Assembly (NCBI GenBank): GCA_016165875.1
Contig: JABBOT010000080.1
Coordinates: 3,503,205-3,567,204, forward strand
Origin: Acanthopleura granulata
Lineage: Eukaryota > Mollusca > Polyplacophora > Chitonida > Chitonidae
Direction of reading: 5' to 3'
Length of the DNA: 64,000 bases
Shown here: positions 12,108 through 25,586 of the stretch, piece after piece
How the letters are laid out: every line of letters begins with the position of its first letter
How positions within the stretch are numbered: the stretch's first letter is position 1
The notes under the pieces: generated by a model
Databases searched by the model: none
What the model was told of the DNA's origin: nothing
Seen by the model: the letters and a program-made list of their open reading frames with translations, nothing else
Translations under genes and position numbers: made by a program

Positions 12108-13165
12108 TAAGCAATTCTTTTAATTCTTAATAGGCCCATTCGCAGTCAAACGTTGTTGAAAACTACACGTCTTCCGCCAATATGATGCGCCAATGTTTCA
12201 TATCATTACAAATGCACTTCACAACTTAAAGCAGCTGGAAAGGTCGCCTTAGGTAATCCTGTACTGTACATTTGGCCTGTGGATACAGTTTGAGGATAGA
12301 GACCAAAAGACAGTGAAATCAAGAAATATATAAGAAACATGCTTCAAAGAACTTAGTCGATTCATCTGTAAACCAATGTAAACATGGTGCCAATAGTACG
12401 ATTGTACTAAGGAAAAAAGGTGTTTTACAACAACTACAGAGAGAATTTATATAATTCAACATAGCAATTACAGCTAGCACGACTCGCTTGGAATCGAAGC
12501 ACGAGTTCTCACCAAGCATGATAAGTCGTCTTTGCAAACGGGAGGTGTACCTGAAGGCGTGGAGGTAGGATGTTCTATCTGCAGAATGAATGTTACACTG
12601 CCTTCAGGTAACTTGCTTATGAACGCCCCATTCATGCCTGGATGCCATCAGACTGTCCAAGTGACAATTAAAGTCCAGTGTAGCCCATAACCTTATTATC
12701 CGCTTAGTAGCCCCAGGTGGCTATTTCAACCCCTATTTTATATACTGGACTGACGGGATTTCATAGCCACTGCATCAAGCATGCGCACTTTCGTTCAGAA
12801 ATGTTTTATATACCTTGGCGTGAAAGCGAGTGAGCTCTGTCATGGCTTGCCTTAGTCCCCTTAGTCAAGTGTATAAAGTATGGGTTGAAATAGCCAGCTT
12901 GGGCTGGTACACATGTAGGCCTAGAGTAACGCAGAAAGACGAAGGCTTCATGCTCAGGAGTGTCTATCCTTACACGGTGTTCTTTGTGTTATATGTCAAG
13001 CAAACACCCGGTAGAGTGACACTGGCCGTTTAGACAAAAGCGTAATGCAGGCGTCGTTATTCCCTCGGGCATTAATTGAAAATGGACATTTATGTGACTC
13101 AAACCTCAGTGGTCTTGCCTCTCTTTCCACATACTATACTCTAAGCGCAAAAAGGTGAAGGCATC
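12108..13165. other. no gene recognised
   Basis: Non-coding; no supported coding exon. If the first SULT gene has an upstream exon with its start codon, it could lie here, but I could not identify it. Confidence 0.5.
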
Positions 13166-13167
13166 AG

Positions 13168-13207
<40 letters not shown>

Positions 13208-13335
13208 TGACTGGACTTTTGGGACGCACTGAAGAATATTTCACTCGTCGGACGGCGGCCAGCATTATGGTGGTAGGAAGCCGGGCAAAGCCCGGAGGAA
13301 ACCCACGGCCATCCGCAGGTTGTTGGCTGCCAAAA
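13168..13335 (-). mobile_element. tRNA-derived SINE, truncated, with (GATT)n tail, minus strand
   Basis: About nine GATT units (around 13171-13206) lead into gaatatttcactcgtcggac and ggcggccagcattatggtgg, the reversed body of the family. The tRNA-like head is missing. It ends about 70 bases before the first recognised exon of the SULT gene. Confidence 0.85.
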
Positions 13336-13403
13336 CACGCGGCAGCCGAAAGCAGAACACTTCGCTCCAGATTTCACCTGTCATGTTTCAGAGTTAAAGA
13401 CAG

Positions 13404-16228
<2,825 letters not shown>

Positions 16229-16234
16229 GTGTGG

Positions 16235-16435
16235 AGAGGGCATGTGATTAACGATCAGCTACAACAGAATACGTGAACAACGCTCAGTTAGAGCAAGATA
16301 CGTGAACAACAACCAGCTGTATCAAAAACGGTTGTAACGATCAGTTACAACATATGCGAACAAGGGTCATTTCTAGCCAGATGTGTGAACAAGGATCAGC
16401 TACAAGGAGACACGTGAACAACAGCTACAACCTGG
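16235..16435. repeat. irregular repeat just after SULT gene 1
   Basis: Degenerate copies of a unit like gtgaacaacgatcagctaca with variable spacing, roughly 20 to 40 bases apart. It probably lies in or just beyond the 3' UTR. Confidence 0.5.
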
Positions 16436-16599
16436 GGATATGACTGCAAAACTCAGCTTTGACTGAGAATGCATGTACAAAAACAATGGAAAAAACAATA
16501 GAATATACCCTGACGATATATAGTTTATTTATGTAATTGTTGCTCAACATCACACTCAAGAACTGTTAACTAACAAGAAAGCGGACCAACCTTGCTGAC

Positions 16600-16808
16600 G
16601 AACTTGTCCACGTCAGGTTTAGATGCCCGCCACGCTGATTGAGGACTCGTGCTCATCATGCTGGCTATTTATTGTCACCAAGAACTCACAATCAGCGAGA
16701 GAGGAGGAATCTACGAATTCACTGTCTAAGGCCGGATTTGAACCCGCGCCTCGATCATGATTTCCGGCGATGGAAAGACAAGTGCTTCTATAATCACTAG
16801 CTCGAGTG
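16600..16808 (-). mobile_element. second tRNA-derived SINE-like element, minus strand
   Basis: On the minus strand it starts ctcgagctagtgattatag, an A-box-like stretch followed by gcacttgtctttcc. About 60 bases in comes gcgggttcaaatccggcc, a good B box. The body after it differs from the main SINE family. The 3' boundary is uncertain. Confidence 0.5.
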
Positions 16809-16811
16809 TAT

Positions 16812-16990
16812 TTTTGTTTGTTTGATTGGAGTTTAACGTCGCTTTCGACCTTAACGAAGATACCAGACAGGGCCTGACATTGGAGCGACCAGTATTTCGA
16901 GTATTCCTTTTATGCTGAGCGCCAGATGAGGGTTGCCAAAATTACCGATCCTAAAGTCTAATGTGTGACTCGATTCAAGACTGAACCACA
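16812..16990. repeat. interspersed-repeat-like segment
   Basis: Begins tttgtttgattggagtttaa cgtcgc, resembling the reversed tail of the SINEs (gattggtgttttacgcc), then diverges. It probably belongs to a related family. Boundaries are not resolved. Confidence 0.35.
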
Positions 16991-18264
16991 GACCTACCGT
17001 TTACAATCTACACATGTAGATACATTATGCCTCGTTTATGGATTTTTGAATATTTTGCTTCCCTCTATGTAAATTTAAATAAAAAGTGTGCTAAGGATAA
17101 CCTTTAAGGAAACACGAAACGTATTCAGCTGTGCACTTTTCCCTCAGTGATCCTGTGCATAGCAGGGTACATAGGATAAATAATTAGTTTTATAGTATTT
17201 TGTGTTTTTTTACACAGTGCTGATCAATTTTATTTATGAACGGGTTTAGGGATATCCTTGAGTAAAACAAACACGCGCGTACGCACGCGCATATATATGC
17301 ATATATATATATATATATATATAGAATTGCACATTCCAACTGGGTTTAGAACCTGGAGATCTAAAGCACTCTTATACACCACGCATACAACTGTTGTAGT
17401 TGGCCACATTAATCACATGCTGTAAATCAAACGATTTATATTTTTACATATTTTAATCTGAAAACCTTCTTGGGCTAAATGATATTTTAGTCAATGAAAG
17501 ATTGTGATAAGGTACCAAGCAGTATTTTGGAAGGGCCTCGGACGGGCGCAAAAGATGAGAGGTTCGAAACGGTTTTTGTACCATTTTTAATCAGCGGGGT
17601 CAACACATTTACTCCCATTGATCAGACTGAATCAAATAAAATACCTATTTAATAACTGTGATTATGTAAGACGACTTCCTTTTGTCAAGACTGACAAGAT
17701 AGGATTTTTTGTTTGGTAAGAAATATCGATTTGCATAGCCCTACACCCTCCCCCCCACCACCAGCCCCCCCCCCCCCATTGTTCATTTTGCCCATTGTTC
17801 AGTTTGTATACATGAAGCTATTATTTCAACACTCCAAGCACAGTTTCTATTTTACCAACGTGATCGTATGAATTTGGGAACTTTTATTTCCACTTTCCTA
17901 ACTCTCTCGCTGGGGGGCAAATTCTCGCCCTGTTGCCTTCATCCTTGATGCACTTGACAAGATGCTCATCTATTGCTTCTGGGAATCAAAATCGTGGAAA
18001 TGATATTTTTGTGTGTTTCGGGTAAATATAGACCTTTTCATCAATGAAATTGTTGTGTTGCCCAGTCATTTAGATTTTGTATACAATGAAAGATGTGGAT
18101 GTCATACGGCATTAGAGACAAACTTGATGGTATTTGTTTCCTTGTTTAATTCGGAGTTCGGTCTTATCACGACGTCTCCCAAACCCCACACAAAGCCGAC
18201 GTTTTTTGTAATGTAATTCAATCAAATTAATTGTGGTCATGTTTGATAGTTAACAGGCACATCG
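16991..18264. other. no gene recognised; microsatellite and C-rich runs
   Basis: Inter-gene DNA between the SULT genes. It holds an AT dinucleotide tract at about 17296-17323 and a C-rich stretch at about 17748-17779. Confidence 0.6.
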
Positions 18265-18430
18265 ACGTTTAATTAATTAATTTATTTATTTGATTGTTGT
18301 TTAGCGCCACAGTTAATATTTTTTCACATGTATACGATAGGGGGCTATTTTATGGAGGGGGGGGGCAGAGAGCGGGCGTAAACCACCGACCTATGGTGTA
18401 AGTTACTGACGAACTTTGTCATATGTAACG
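18265..18430 (-). mobile_element. SINE of a second body type, minus strand, partial
   Basis: On the minus strand it reads gttcgtcagtaacttacacc and ataggtcggtggtttacgcc, ending in an (AAAT)-rich tail. The same body occurs on the plus strand near 35190-35240 (cactaacttgccaaaggtcg), which shows that it is a dispersed family. Confidence 0.65.
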
Positions 18431-18876
18431 TACAGATATTTTCACCACATTGGTGGTACCCGAGTAGTCATATTAGGGTGGTTGAGCGCTTATTTGTGCC
18501 AAGGCCCAACGAACAGCGAGAGCGGGGACAGATGTGATTTTAAGGCGACATTGTGCACATCCATCGGAAAAATCGAACTGGGTTTGGAAAGCCCTTCATG
18601 AGACGTCGATATCTCCATTGAACGTCAACCATCAGATCTTCAAATATCGCCACATTCGACGGTTAATTTAGCTGAATAAAGTTATACTGCTGCCTCACTG
18701 GAACGCCATGCGGAAGACACCAGACACAGCAACACGTATTAAAAATATCAGGGTTTTGCCAACGGAACTGCGTGTAGCAAGTATTACGTCAATGATCGTG
18801 TAAAACTGTATACCTCACTTCCATGTTACGCAATAGCTAATTGGTGTATTTCATAAGTCCTACTCATACTCCGGGT

Positions 18877-18990
18877 TGCATAATCATAATCAGAGCAAAT
18901 CATACCTGTGACGTTTCGGGAAAAACGGTACGCAGCTCATAATTTATTTATTTATTTGATTGGTGTTTTACGCCATACTCAAGAATATTT
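18877..18990 (-). mobile_element. SINE tail plus a shared downstream flank (inverted partner of 24825-24945)
   Basis: The SINE tail (gattggtgttttacgccata ctcaag, on the plus strand) is preceded by about 65 bases (ccgggttgcataatcataat ... cgggaaaaacggtacgcagc). Those bases recur in inverted orientation after the SINE tail at 24.8 kb. The SINE body is cut off after caagaatatttc. Confidence 0.75.
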
Positions 18991-19360
18991 CAAGAGGAAG
19001 CAAGAAGTTCATTCTTGTATGAGATAGGACAAGACAAGGAGCCTCCTCCAATCAGAGCACCTGCATGTTCACGAGTGATTTGTGAAACCAGAATGCCCTA
19101 CCTTTACACCACAGTCACTCCAGGGTTACAGATGGTGCTTGACCAACCCGGAGATCGGTCCTGGCCATCCGTGAAGAACCTTGGTGGTCAGACCTTGAAC
19201 CTTAACGAACCATGGTGAACCCGGAAGGGCCGTAGGTCACCCCGGAGGGTTTGAACTGTTCAAAACCTCCGTGGCCATTCAAGATGATCCCTGGAATTTG
19301 TCACTATTTTGAATCCATAATGGCAACGGGGTGACCACAGTGGGTCTCACTGCCATTGTG

Positions 19361-19625
19361 GTAGGCTGTTACACTGTCACAGATACTTTGTAGGATGTTA
19401 CACTATCACAGGTACGTTGTGGGCTGTTACACTTTCACAGATACGTTGTAGGATGTTACACTGTCACAGGTACATTGTAGGATGCTACACTGTGTCAGGT
19501 ACGTTGTAGTGTGTTACACTGTCACATGTACATTGTAGAGTGTTACACTATCACAGGTACATTGTATGGTGTTACACTGTCACAGGTATGTTGTAGTGTG
19601 TTACACTGTCACAGGTACGTTGAGG
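19361..19625. repeat. 29-bp-type minisatellite, about 9 degenerate copies
   Basis: Repeats of ggatgttacactgtcacagg tacattgta with point changes and small indels; the period is about 29 bases. Confidence 0.85.
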
Positions 19626-20920
19626 GGTTTACTACATCAAATTAGTGAGTTGCGCCTAATTAGCTGAAGTAATGTAGCCTTGTACTCTATTAATGTTATC
19701 TCCATTGGAACGAAATGCCTGCACGCCATGGCTATGGGGTGTATAACTTACGACACTAGCAAGTCCGACCTGACTCCACTAAAGCTGAAATGCCACTACA
19801 TCGCCAATTAACCGTAGATCGGTTTTCAAACCATCCTAATAGTATATTTCCATCGTTGAACAATGCTATACAGCGTTTTACTTACACGGCTAGGGATTTA
19901 CTACACAGACTGCGTCTCACCAAGCCTACACAAGAATGACGGTCTAGTGAAACCGAGTTATAGCTGCCAACAGTGTATTTCCGCTATTTGTATAAATAAT
20001 ATTGGCACTGACTTATATAAATGTATGTATTATTTATTTTGTTCACAGTCATTCATTTATTTTGCACAAGACCTCATTTCTGAGGCATATTTCACGATCC
20101 TCCATTCTTCAGCCTGCCGCCCTACATAAAAGCTCTATGTAAACCTATAAACTAACCCTGGCAGAAGGCAGTATGCACAGAAATAAAATAGGCCAGCATA
20201 CACCATGCAGCCATTCAGGGTCAGCTCAGTGGCACGGTGTCATCTATATATTCAGATATGGGTGTACACGCTAATACTTGATCTGTTATAATAGATCGAT
20301 ATATTATATCGTATTACTCAGCACTGAGGTTCAGCTGACAAGAACAGCCAGCATTGCGTGTAACAAAGGGAACCGGAATATACGCTCTACCCCAGTGGTG
20401 TATGTACGTGATATTAATTTACATCTTTATGTATTTTATTCAGTGTATTTTACGCTGTTCTCAACAATGCATGCATTTTACTTATCTGGAAAATGGCGTG
20501 CAATCAGATTTAACGATGGCGAAAACCGGCGAAAGGCGGGAGAAGGAATTTAGTTCATTCTTATGAAATATACAACCTCGGCCAGTGAGTTAGTGAACGG
20601 AGAATGCTGGCGTTGTTAACTCCGAGTATCGTTGTGAGTCCAAGATTTAGGCGACTGCGCGAGATTTAGGTGACCTCGCGAGATTCAGCTTGCTGCGAAA
20701 TATTAAGCTGACTATATCGATGATGCGTAAGATTCAAACTGCTATAGCAAATGGCCAAATCCGGACTCCAAAATGTCAATGCTTTGCATGCCATATAACC
20801 TCACAGTTACCGTTATATAACTAATCTTCCACATATTCTCTCACTACCCTTTGTTTTGGGTTATTTTTCTCTTTCTTTTTTTTTCTTTTTCAAACAAACA
20901 AGTAAGAACATCCAAAGTGG
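19626..20920. other. no gene recognised; upstream region of SULT gene 2
   Basis: Non-coding. The promoter and any 5' untranslated exon of SULT gene 2 should lie here or just upstream, but no clear TATA box or initiator could be assigned. Confidence 0.5.
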
Positions 20921-20927
20921 TCGAATC

Positions 20928-23900
20928 ATGGCTCAGTGTGTGGAATTTGCGGACCCCGATGGTCAAAAAATGAAGCTGTTCACCATTGATGACGTCATAC
21001 TGCCTCCCTTGCCAGGCCTGGACAACGATCTGTCCAAACTTAGAGAATTCAAGTTTCACGAGGATGACGTCATTCTCACCACCTACCCTGGATCAGGTAC
21101 ACCCAGGATTGGTCAACTTTATATAGTATTTTTTTTTATATATGAATGATCTTTAACGTCTTACTCAGGTATTTTTCACTTACTGCCATGTACAATGACG
21201 TCCACGTTTATTGTACGAGGGCACTGCAAGCCTGCAAATAGTTGCCCGACATGTTTGAAAACACTTCTTTGAACAAAGTGATATGGCCATGTTGTCCATG
21301 TTATTTATTACTGGACAACGGTCTGTCGGAGCATACCACTTTCGTGAGGCATCCATTGCAGGCTTGCGCTGGCTTTACTGTTACTCTGAGGTTTCTCGTT
21401 ACCAACACGTCTTGTATAGCCATGACAGACCTAATCACTGGCTTCAGTTGGTTAACCATGGATCCTATGGTCAAAATCTTTCGTTCACCGTGAATAAATC
21501 AGGTGGCAAACTGGCCTTTTTAATAGCTCACCAACACGTATTTTTTACTGATCATGACCACATATTTGTACTTCTCGCTTAAATGTAATCTTTTTGTCAT
21601 CTTTCCCAGAGATTCATAAAAATCCGATTTGTGATTTCGCATTCATGGCATTTTTTCACTTTTTGGACTAAAACCGGCCAACTGATCCTCCATGGCTGTG
21701 CAACTTGATACCTCGAAGCCATGACTAAAGAGTTCGAGTTCGGAGTTCAAGTTCAGCTCTTACCACGTAGAAAGTGGCCTTGCGTCTGGAAGAGTGGCAA
21801 GCACCTGTCAAGGTGTGGTAGTTTCCAGCGGACTCCGCCAAGTCTTAAGCCGGGCCGACGAACCTCAAATATCATCAGTGCGGCACAAAATACTGGTCGA
21901 ATGAAGACCAGATATAAAGAGGCTTTATGGTTTTGTTAGTCTTGTGTGGTTGTCATATAGTTCTTCTCCCGTTGGGTTTATAATCAGCTGTGTAGTGTTC
22001 ACCAATATGTCTTTCACTCTTGTTTATTTTTCTGTAGGAACTCATTTAATGTGGGAGATCATACGAATGCTTCAACAAGGATCAAACGAGTACGTTAAAA
22101 TGGAAAAGGAAGCCGAGTTTCTGGAAGCAATTAATTTAAACGGCATGGAGAATTTGGAGGGCAGGGTTGTCAACACACATCTCCCCCCAGAGCTACTTCC
22201 GGTTGACTACAAGACTTGGAAATGCAAGTTCGTCCATGTTTTCCGTAATCCGAAGGACGTCTTGGTGTCGTTGTATTACCACTGCATCCTCCTCAAAGAC
22301 TTGTTTGGATACGATGGGAAATTTTCAGGGTTTTTTGAATTGGCAATGAAAGGACAAGGTACAGTAACAGAAGTTAAGTTATGTCTCCCTATTCGAAATA
22401 CCCGTATACCCATATAAGTGACTAAAACCCGTCCGGTATCACCCGACCTATCTCAGTGCTTCATATTTCATGTGACGCACTGAGAGGTAACATGTGGTAC
22501 CAGCGGGTGACGGGTTTATTACACGACAATTTCCCTTGGGGCCCCGGACAAATTCATCCCGGCTAATATATGTTCGTTTCTAGATATTTTTGTGGAGCTT
22601 TGATTTCCTCCGGAAACTAGCCAAATTGTAGTTCAACACACGTTTTATACGTGTGTGGAGTAAAATGGCACGGAAGCATTCATTCAGTCATTTTATCACC
22701 ACTATATATATATATTTATCACCCAATTACAAATGGACTGAAGAATAAAAACAAGTGTTAATAGTGTAATGGATGCTCATAATCCGGCATGAATATCTCC
22801 ATGCACCAGCTTTTTATACACAGGAAGGCGGTGCACACTAGCAGATACCATTATACCACAGGTAATATCCTTCATCTCTTCAGAGGTGACTCTGGCATCT
22901 TTGGTTGATAATTCGAGTTCTATGCAAATAGAACCAAATTTCGACCAATGAAGTGAGAATGAGCTGCTGTGGTCAATCAGAGTATCCGTCTTGAGTGCAA
23001 CATCTGACTGAAGGCATGTGTTTAAAGCTTCAGTTGGATGAACTAGTTAAGACTAACGTGTAACTGGGTCGACCTAATTGCAGTATTTAATTCAGTAAAT
23101 AATGTTACTGCAGCAAAGCGAAAGAGAACCATTGATACGCTTGACTTGAACATTAGGTAGCCTCGTTCTCGCTGCAACCTCTTAGCCTCTGACCAGTGAT
23201 GTACAATCCCAGTAGGTTCAAATCCAGCTCTTACTTGTTACGCCGAGGCTAGGGGGAGGGTGGTGGTGTCAGGTACCTGGATAAGGCGGTCGCTTTCTCC
23301 GAGCACTGTCGACAGTTATCTAAATATTACACGTATACGCGCAAAGATGTCCAGAGGGGAAAAAAACCTTTTCTTTTTACAATTCCAGTTGAATCCGGCA
23401 AGTGGTTTGACTATGAGTTGAAGTACGAACAATTTTTTAGATCAAACCCTGACATTCCATCTTTGGTCTTGAGTTTTGAAGACCTGAAAAAGGTAAGCGT
23501 TTACAGGTGAATTCTGCACGGGTGTATACCAATCTTTCTGTACTGGACTCACATCTTTGAACAAACAGGTTTTGACATTTGTCGCTTTGAACAACAAAAT
23601 GTTAGTGGAGATGAAATGTTCCTTCTATATACACATACTACAGTCAGTTTTTTCTTCCTTGATGCCCTTTACAGAAATAGAGCCTTAAGTGTTAAAAACT
23701 AATTAGTACAAATGTTAGTTTGCCAAAGAAAAGTCTCACTGTGTACATAAGTCATCTTTGTTCTGCTTTTGTACTTTTCCTTCATTTGAACTTGTAAAAA
23801 ATGGTTTTGACGTAAAATAACGACTAACTTACATTCCTTCTCAAAAATACTCCAAAAATGCTTAAGTATTTAAAATAGTCTACAATGGTTATCAAGTGGA

Positions 23901-25586
23901 CAATTTGTAATTAATCGTCGCTTTCCTTGTCAGATGTTTGATTCCGCCATTTCGTTATTAGAGATGCGGCGATGAAATGAGTGAAGCACACAAGTCTGAC
24001 TGGGAGAGTAAAAATATGTCGAAGGTCCAACTGGAAGCGCGAACTTGTGCAGATGTGTCCGCAGCTGCCATGACTCGCTATTTAAGAGAATGGATGGCCA
24101 GCATTGATTAAAAAATTATGTACATACTTTACTTCTAATACAAGCTGGCCTTTTGATGTAAGTAATACCAACAAAATTGTATATAGCCTTATACTCCAAG
24201 CGTAAGGTGATTAATTTTCTTTTATGAAGAATCCAGTTTCAAATATCAAGAAATTGTCCGAATTCCTGGGACTTGACCGAGACAACGACTTGATTGCTGC
24301 CATCGCCGACGCCGTGTCCTTCAGTAAAATGAAGGTCGGAAAATTTCAACTCTCTTCTGATGTTGTGAAAGAGTTAGTGACAAATGAAACCTACAACAAA
24401 TTGTACAGAAAAGGTAGGTGTACACATAACACAGTATAAGTATGTTTGTAAAACCTGTAACGAGTGTTTGGTGTGTCAAATGCGCTGTTTGCGTGTTGAC
24501 TTGATATTAACCTTTAGACCTTGCCAGAAGCTTTAATGTCCGTCCCAGAAGTATTCAAGAGTATCACCATAATGAAACTTTATTCATTTAAAGCTTTGAA
24601 TATTGAATGACCTAGCCGATATCGGTAAGTACGTACACACAGGCGTGATATGAAGACCCACTTATGATGACACGGCAAGTTTCTCTTGTTATGGACTAAG
24701 CTCATGCTGGCTTCCTCTCCGGCCGCACGTAGGAAGGTCTGCCAGCAACCTGAGGATGATCGTGGGTTTCCCCGGGCAATGCCCGGTTTCCTCCGGCCAT
24801 AATGTTGGCCGCCGTCGTTTAAGTGAAATATTCTTGAGTACGGCGTAAAAGTACCAATCAAATAAATAAATAAATTATGAACTACGTACCGTTTTTCCCG
24901 AAACGTCACAGGTATAATTTGCTCTGATTATGATTATACAGCCCATGTATGGGTCAAATTTCCCCGGGGTATGATAATACAACCCTTATATAGATCACAT
25001 CTGCCCGGAGGCCAGATTGCCCTGAGCATGATATTACAGGCCACATAGGTCAGATTGGCCTGAGCATGATATTACAGGCCACATAGGTCAGATTGGCCTG
25101 AGCATGACAATAAAGCCCACATAGGTCAGATTGGCCTGAGCATGATATTACAGGCCACATAGATCAGATTGGCCTGATCATGATAATACAGCCCACATAG
25201 GTTGGATTGCGCTGAGCATTACAGCCCACATAGGTTAAGATTGTCCCGAGCATTACAATACAGCCCATATAGGTTAAACTGCCCTGGACATGATAATTGC
25301 TCTGATAATAAGACAGCCTAGGTGTACCTAACTTTTGTCCTGAATATAAAAATACACCTTACATAGGTCAGATTTGCTGTAAATATTATAATGCAGTCTG
25401 ACCTCGTGCCTAGCGGTGAAGGGGGCACGAATAACTGTGAAATAACAGGTTGCTTTCTTTTATTTTGTAGGTGTATCCGGTGACTGGAAGAACTGGTTTA
25501 CGGTAGATCAAAATGAGCGTTTCGACGTCGAGTTTGAAAAATACATGAAAAATTCTTCCCTGAGATCCCGGATCCAGTGGGAATAA
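20928..25586 (+). CDS. cytosolic sulfotransferase (SULT family), gene 2 of a tandem pair
   Basis: Five exons: 20928-21096, 22038-22358, 23399-23492 with its acceptor actually at 23388 (exon 23389-23492), 24230-24413, 25471-25586; 297 residues with an ATG and a TAA stop. Exons 2, 3 and 4 have the same lengths (321, 104, 184) and phases as in gene 1, so the two are tandem duplicates. Motifs: PAPS loop TYPGSGTHLMWE, catalytic His in VVNTHLPPELLP, 3'-phosphate motif FRNPKDVLVS, SFEDL, and C-terminal [20 protein letters not shown], which is typical of SULTs. Odd residues: Gly replaces the Lys of PKSGT, and Phe replaces the Tyr of the YEDL/YEDM position. PAPS chemistry may therefore be altered. The protein should be cytosolic because no signal peptide is seen. 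Acceptor substrate is unknown. Confidence 0.9.
21150..21215 (-). mobile_element. SINE-tail-like fragment in SULT gene 2 intron
   Basis: Reads tgatctttaacgtcttactc aggtatttttcac, a diverged match to the reversed family tail (ttttacgccgtactcaagaatatttcac). Short and uncertain. Confidence 0.35.
23178..23340 (+). repeat. possible tRNA-derived element in SULT gene 2 intron
   Basis: A B-box-like gtaggttcaaatccagctc occurs, but no convincing A box is visible 30-60 bases upstream. Listed only as a candidate repeat. Confidence 0.25.
24700..24945 (+). mobile_element. SINE 3' part plus a shared downstream flank
   Basis: Body and tail of the main family (gctggcttcctctccggccg, ataatgttggccgccgtcgt, caaataaataaataaatta) without the tRNA head. 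It is followed by cgtaccgtttttcccgaaac and gtcacaggtataatttgctc, which are also found inverted beside the SINE tail at 18.88-18.94 kb. It lies in the last intron of SULT gene 2. Confidence 0.8.
24950..25410. repeat. 38-bp-type minisatellite in the last intron of SULT gene 2
   Basis: The core unit is ggcctgagcatgatattaca ggccacataggtcagatt (38 bases), clear at 25020-25180 and progressively diverged on both sides. Confidence 0.85.

Noticed and set aside
21242..21582. ORFs of 83 and 99 codons in the first intron of SULT gene 2
   Set aside because: No SULT motif, and the flanking exons join in frame without them.
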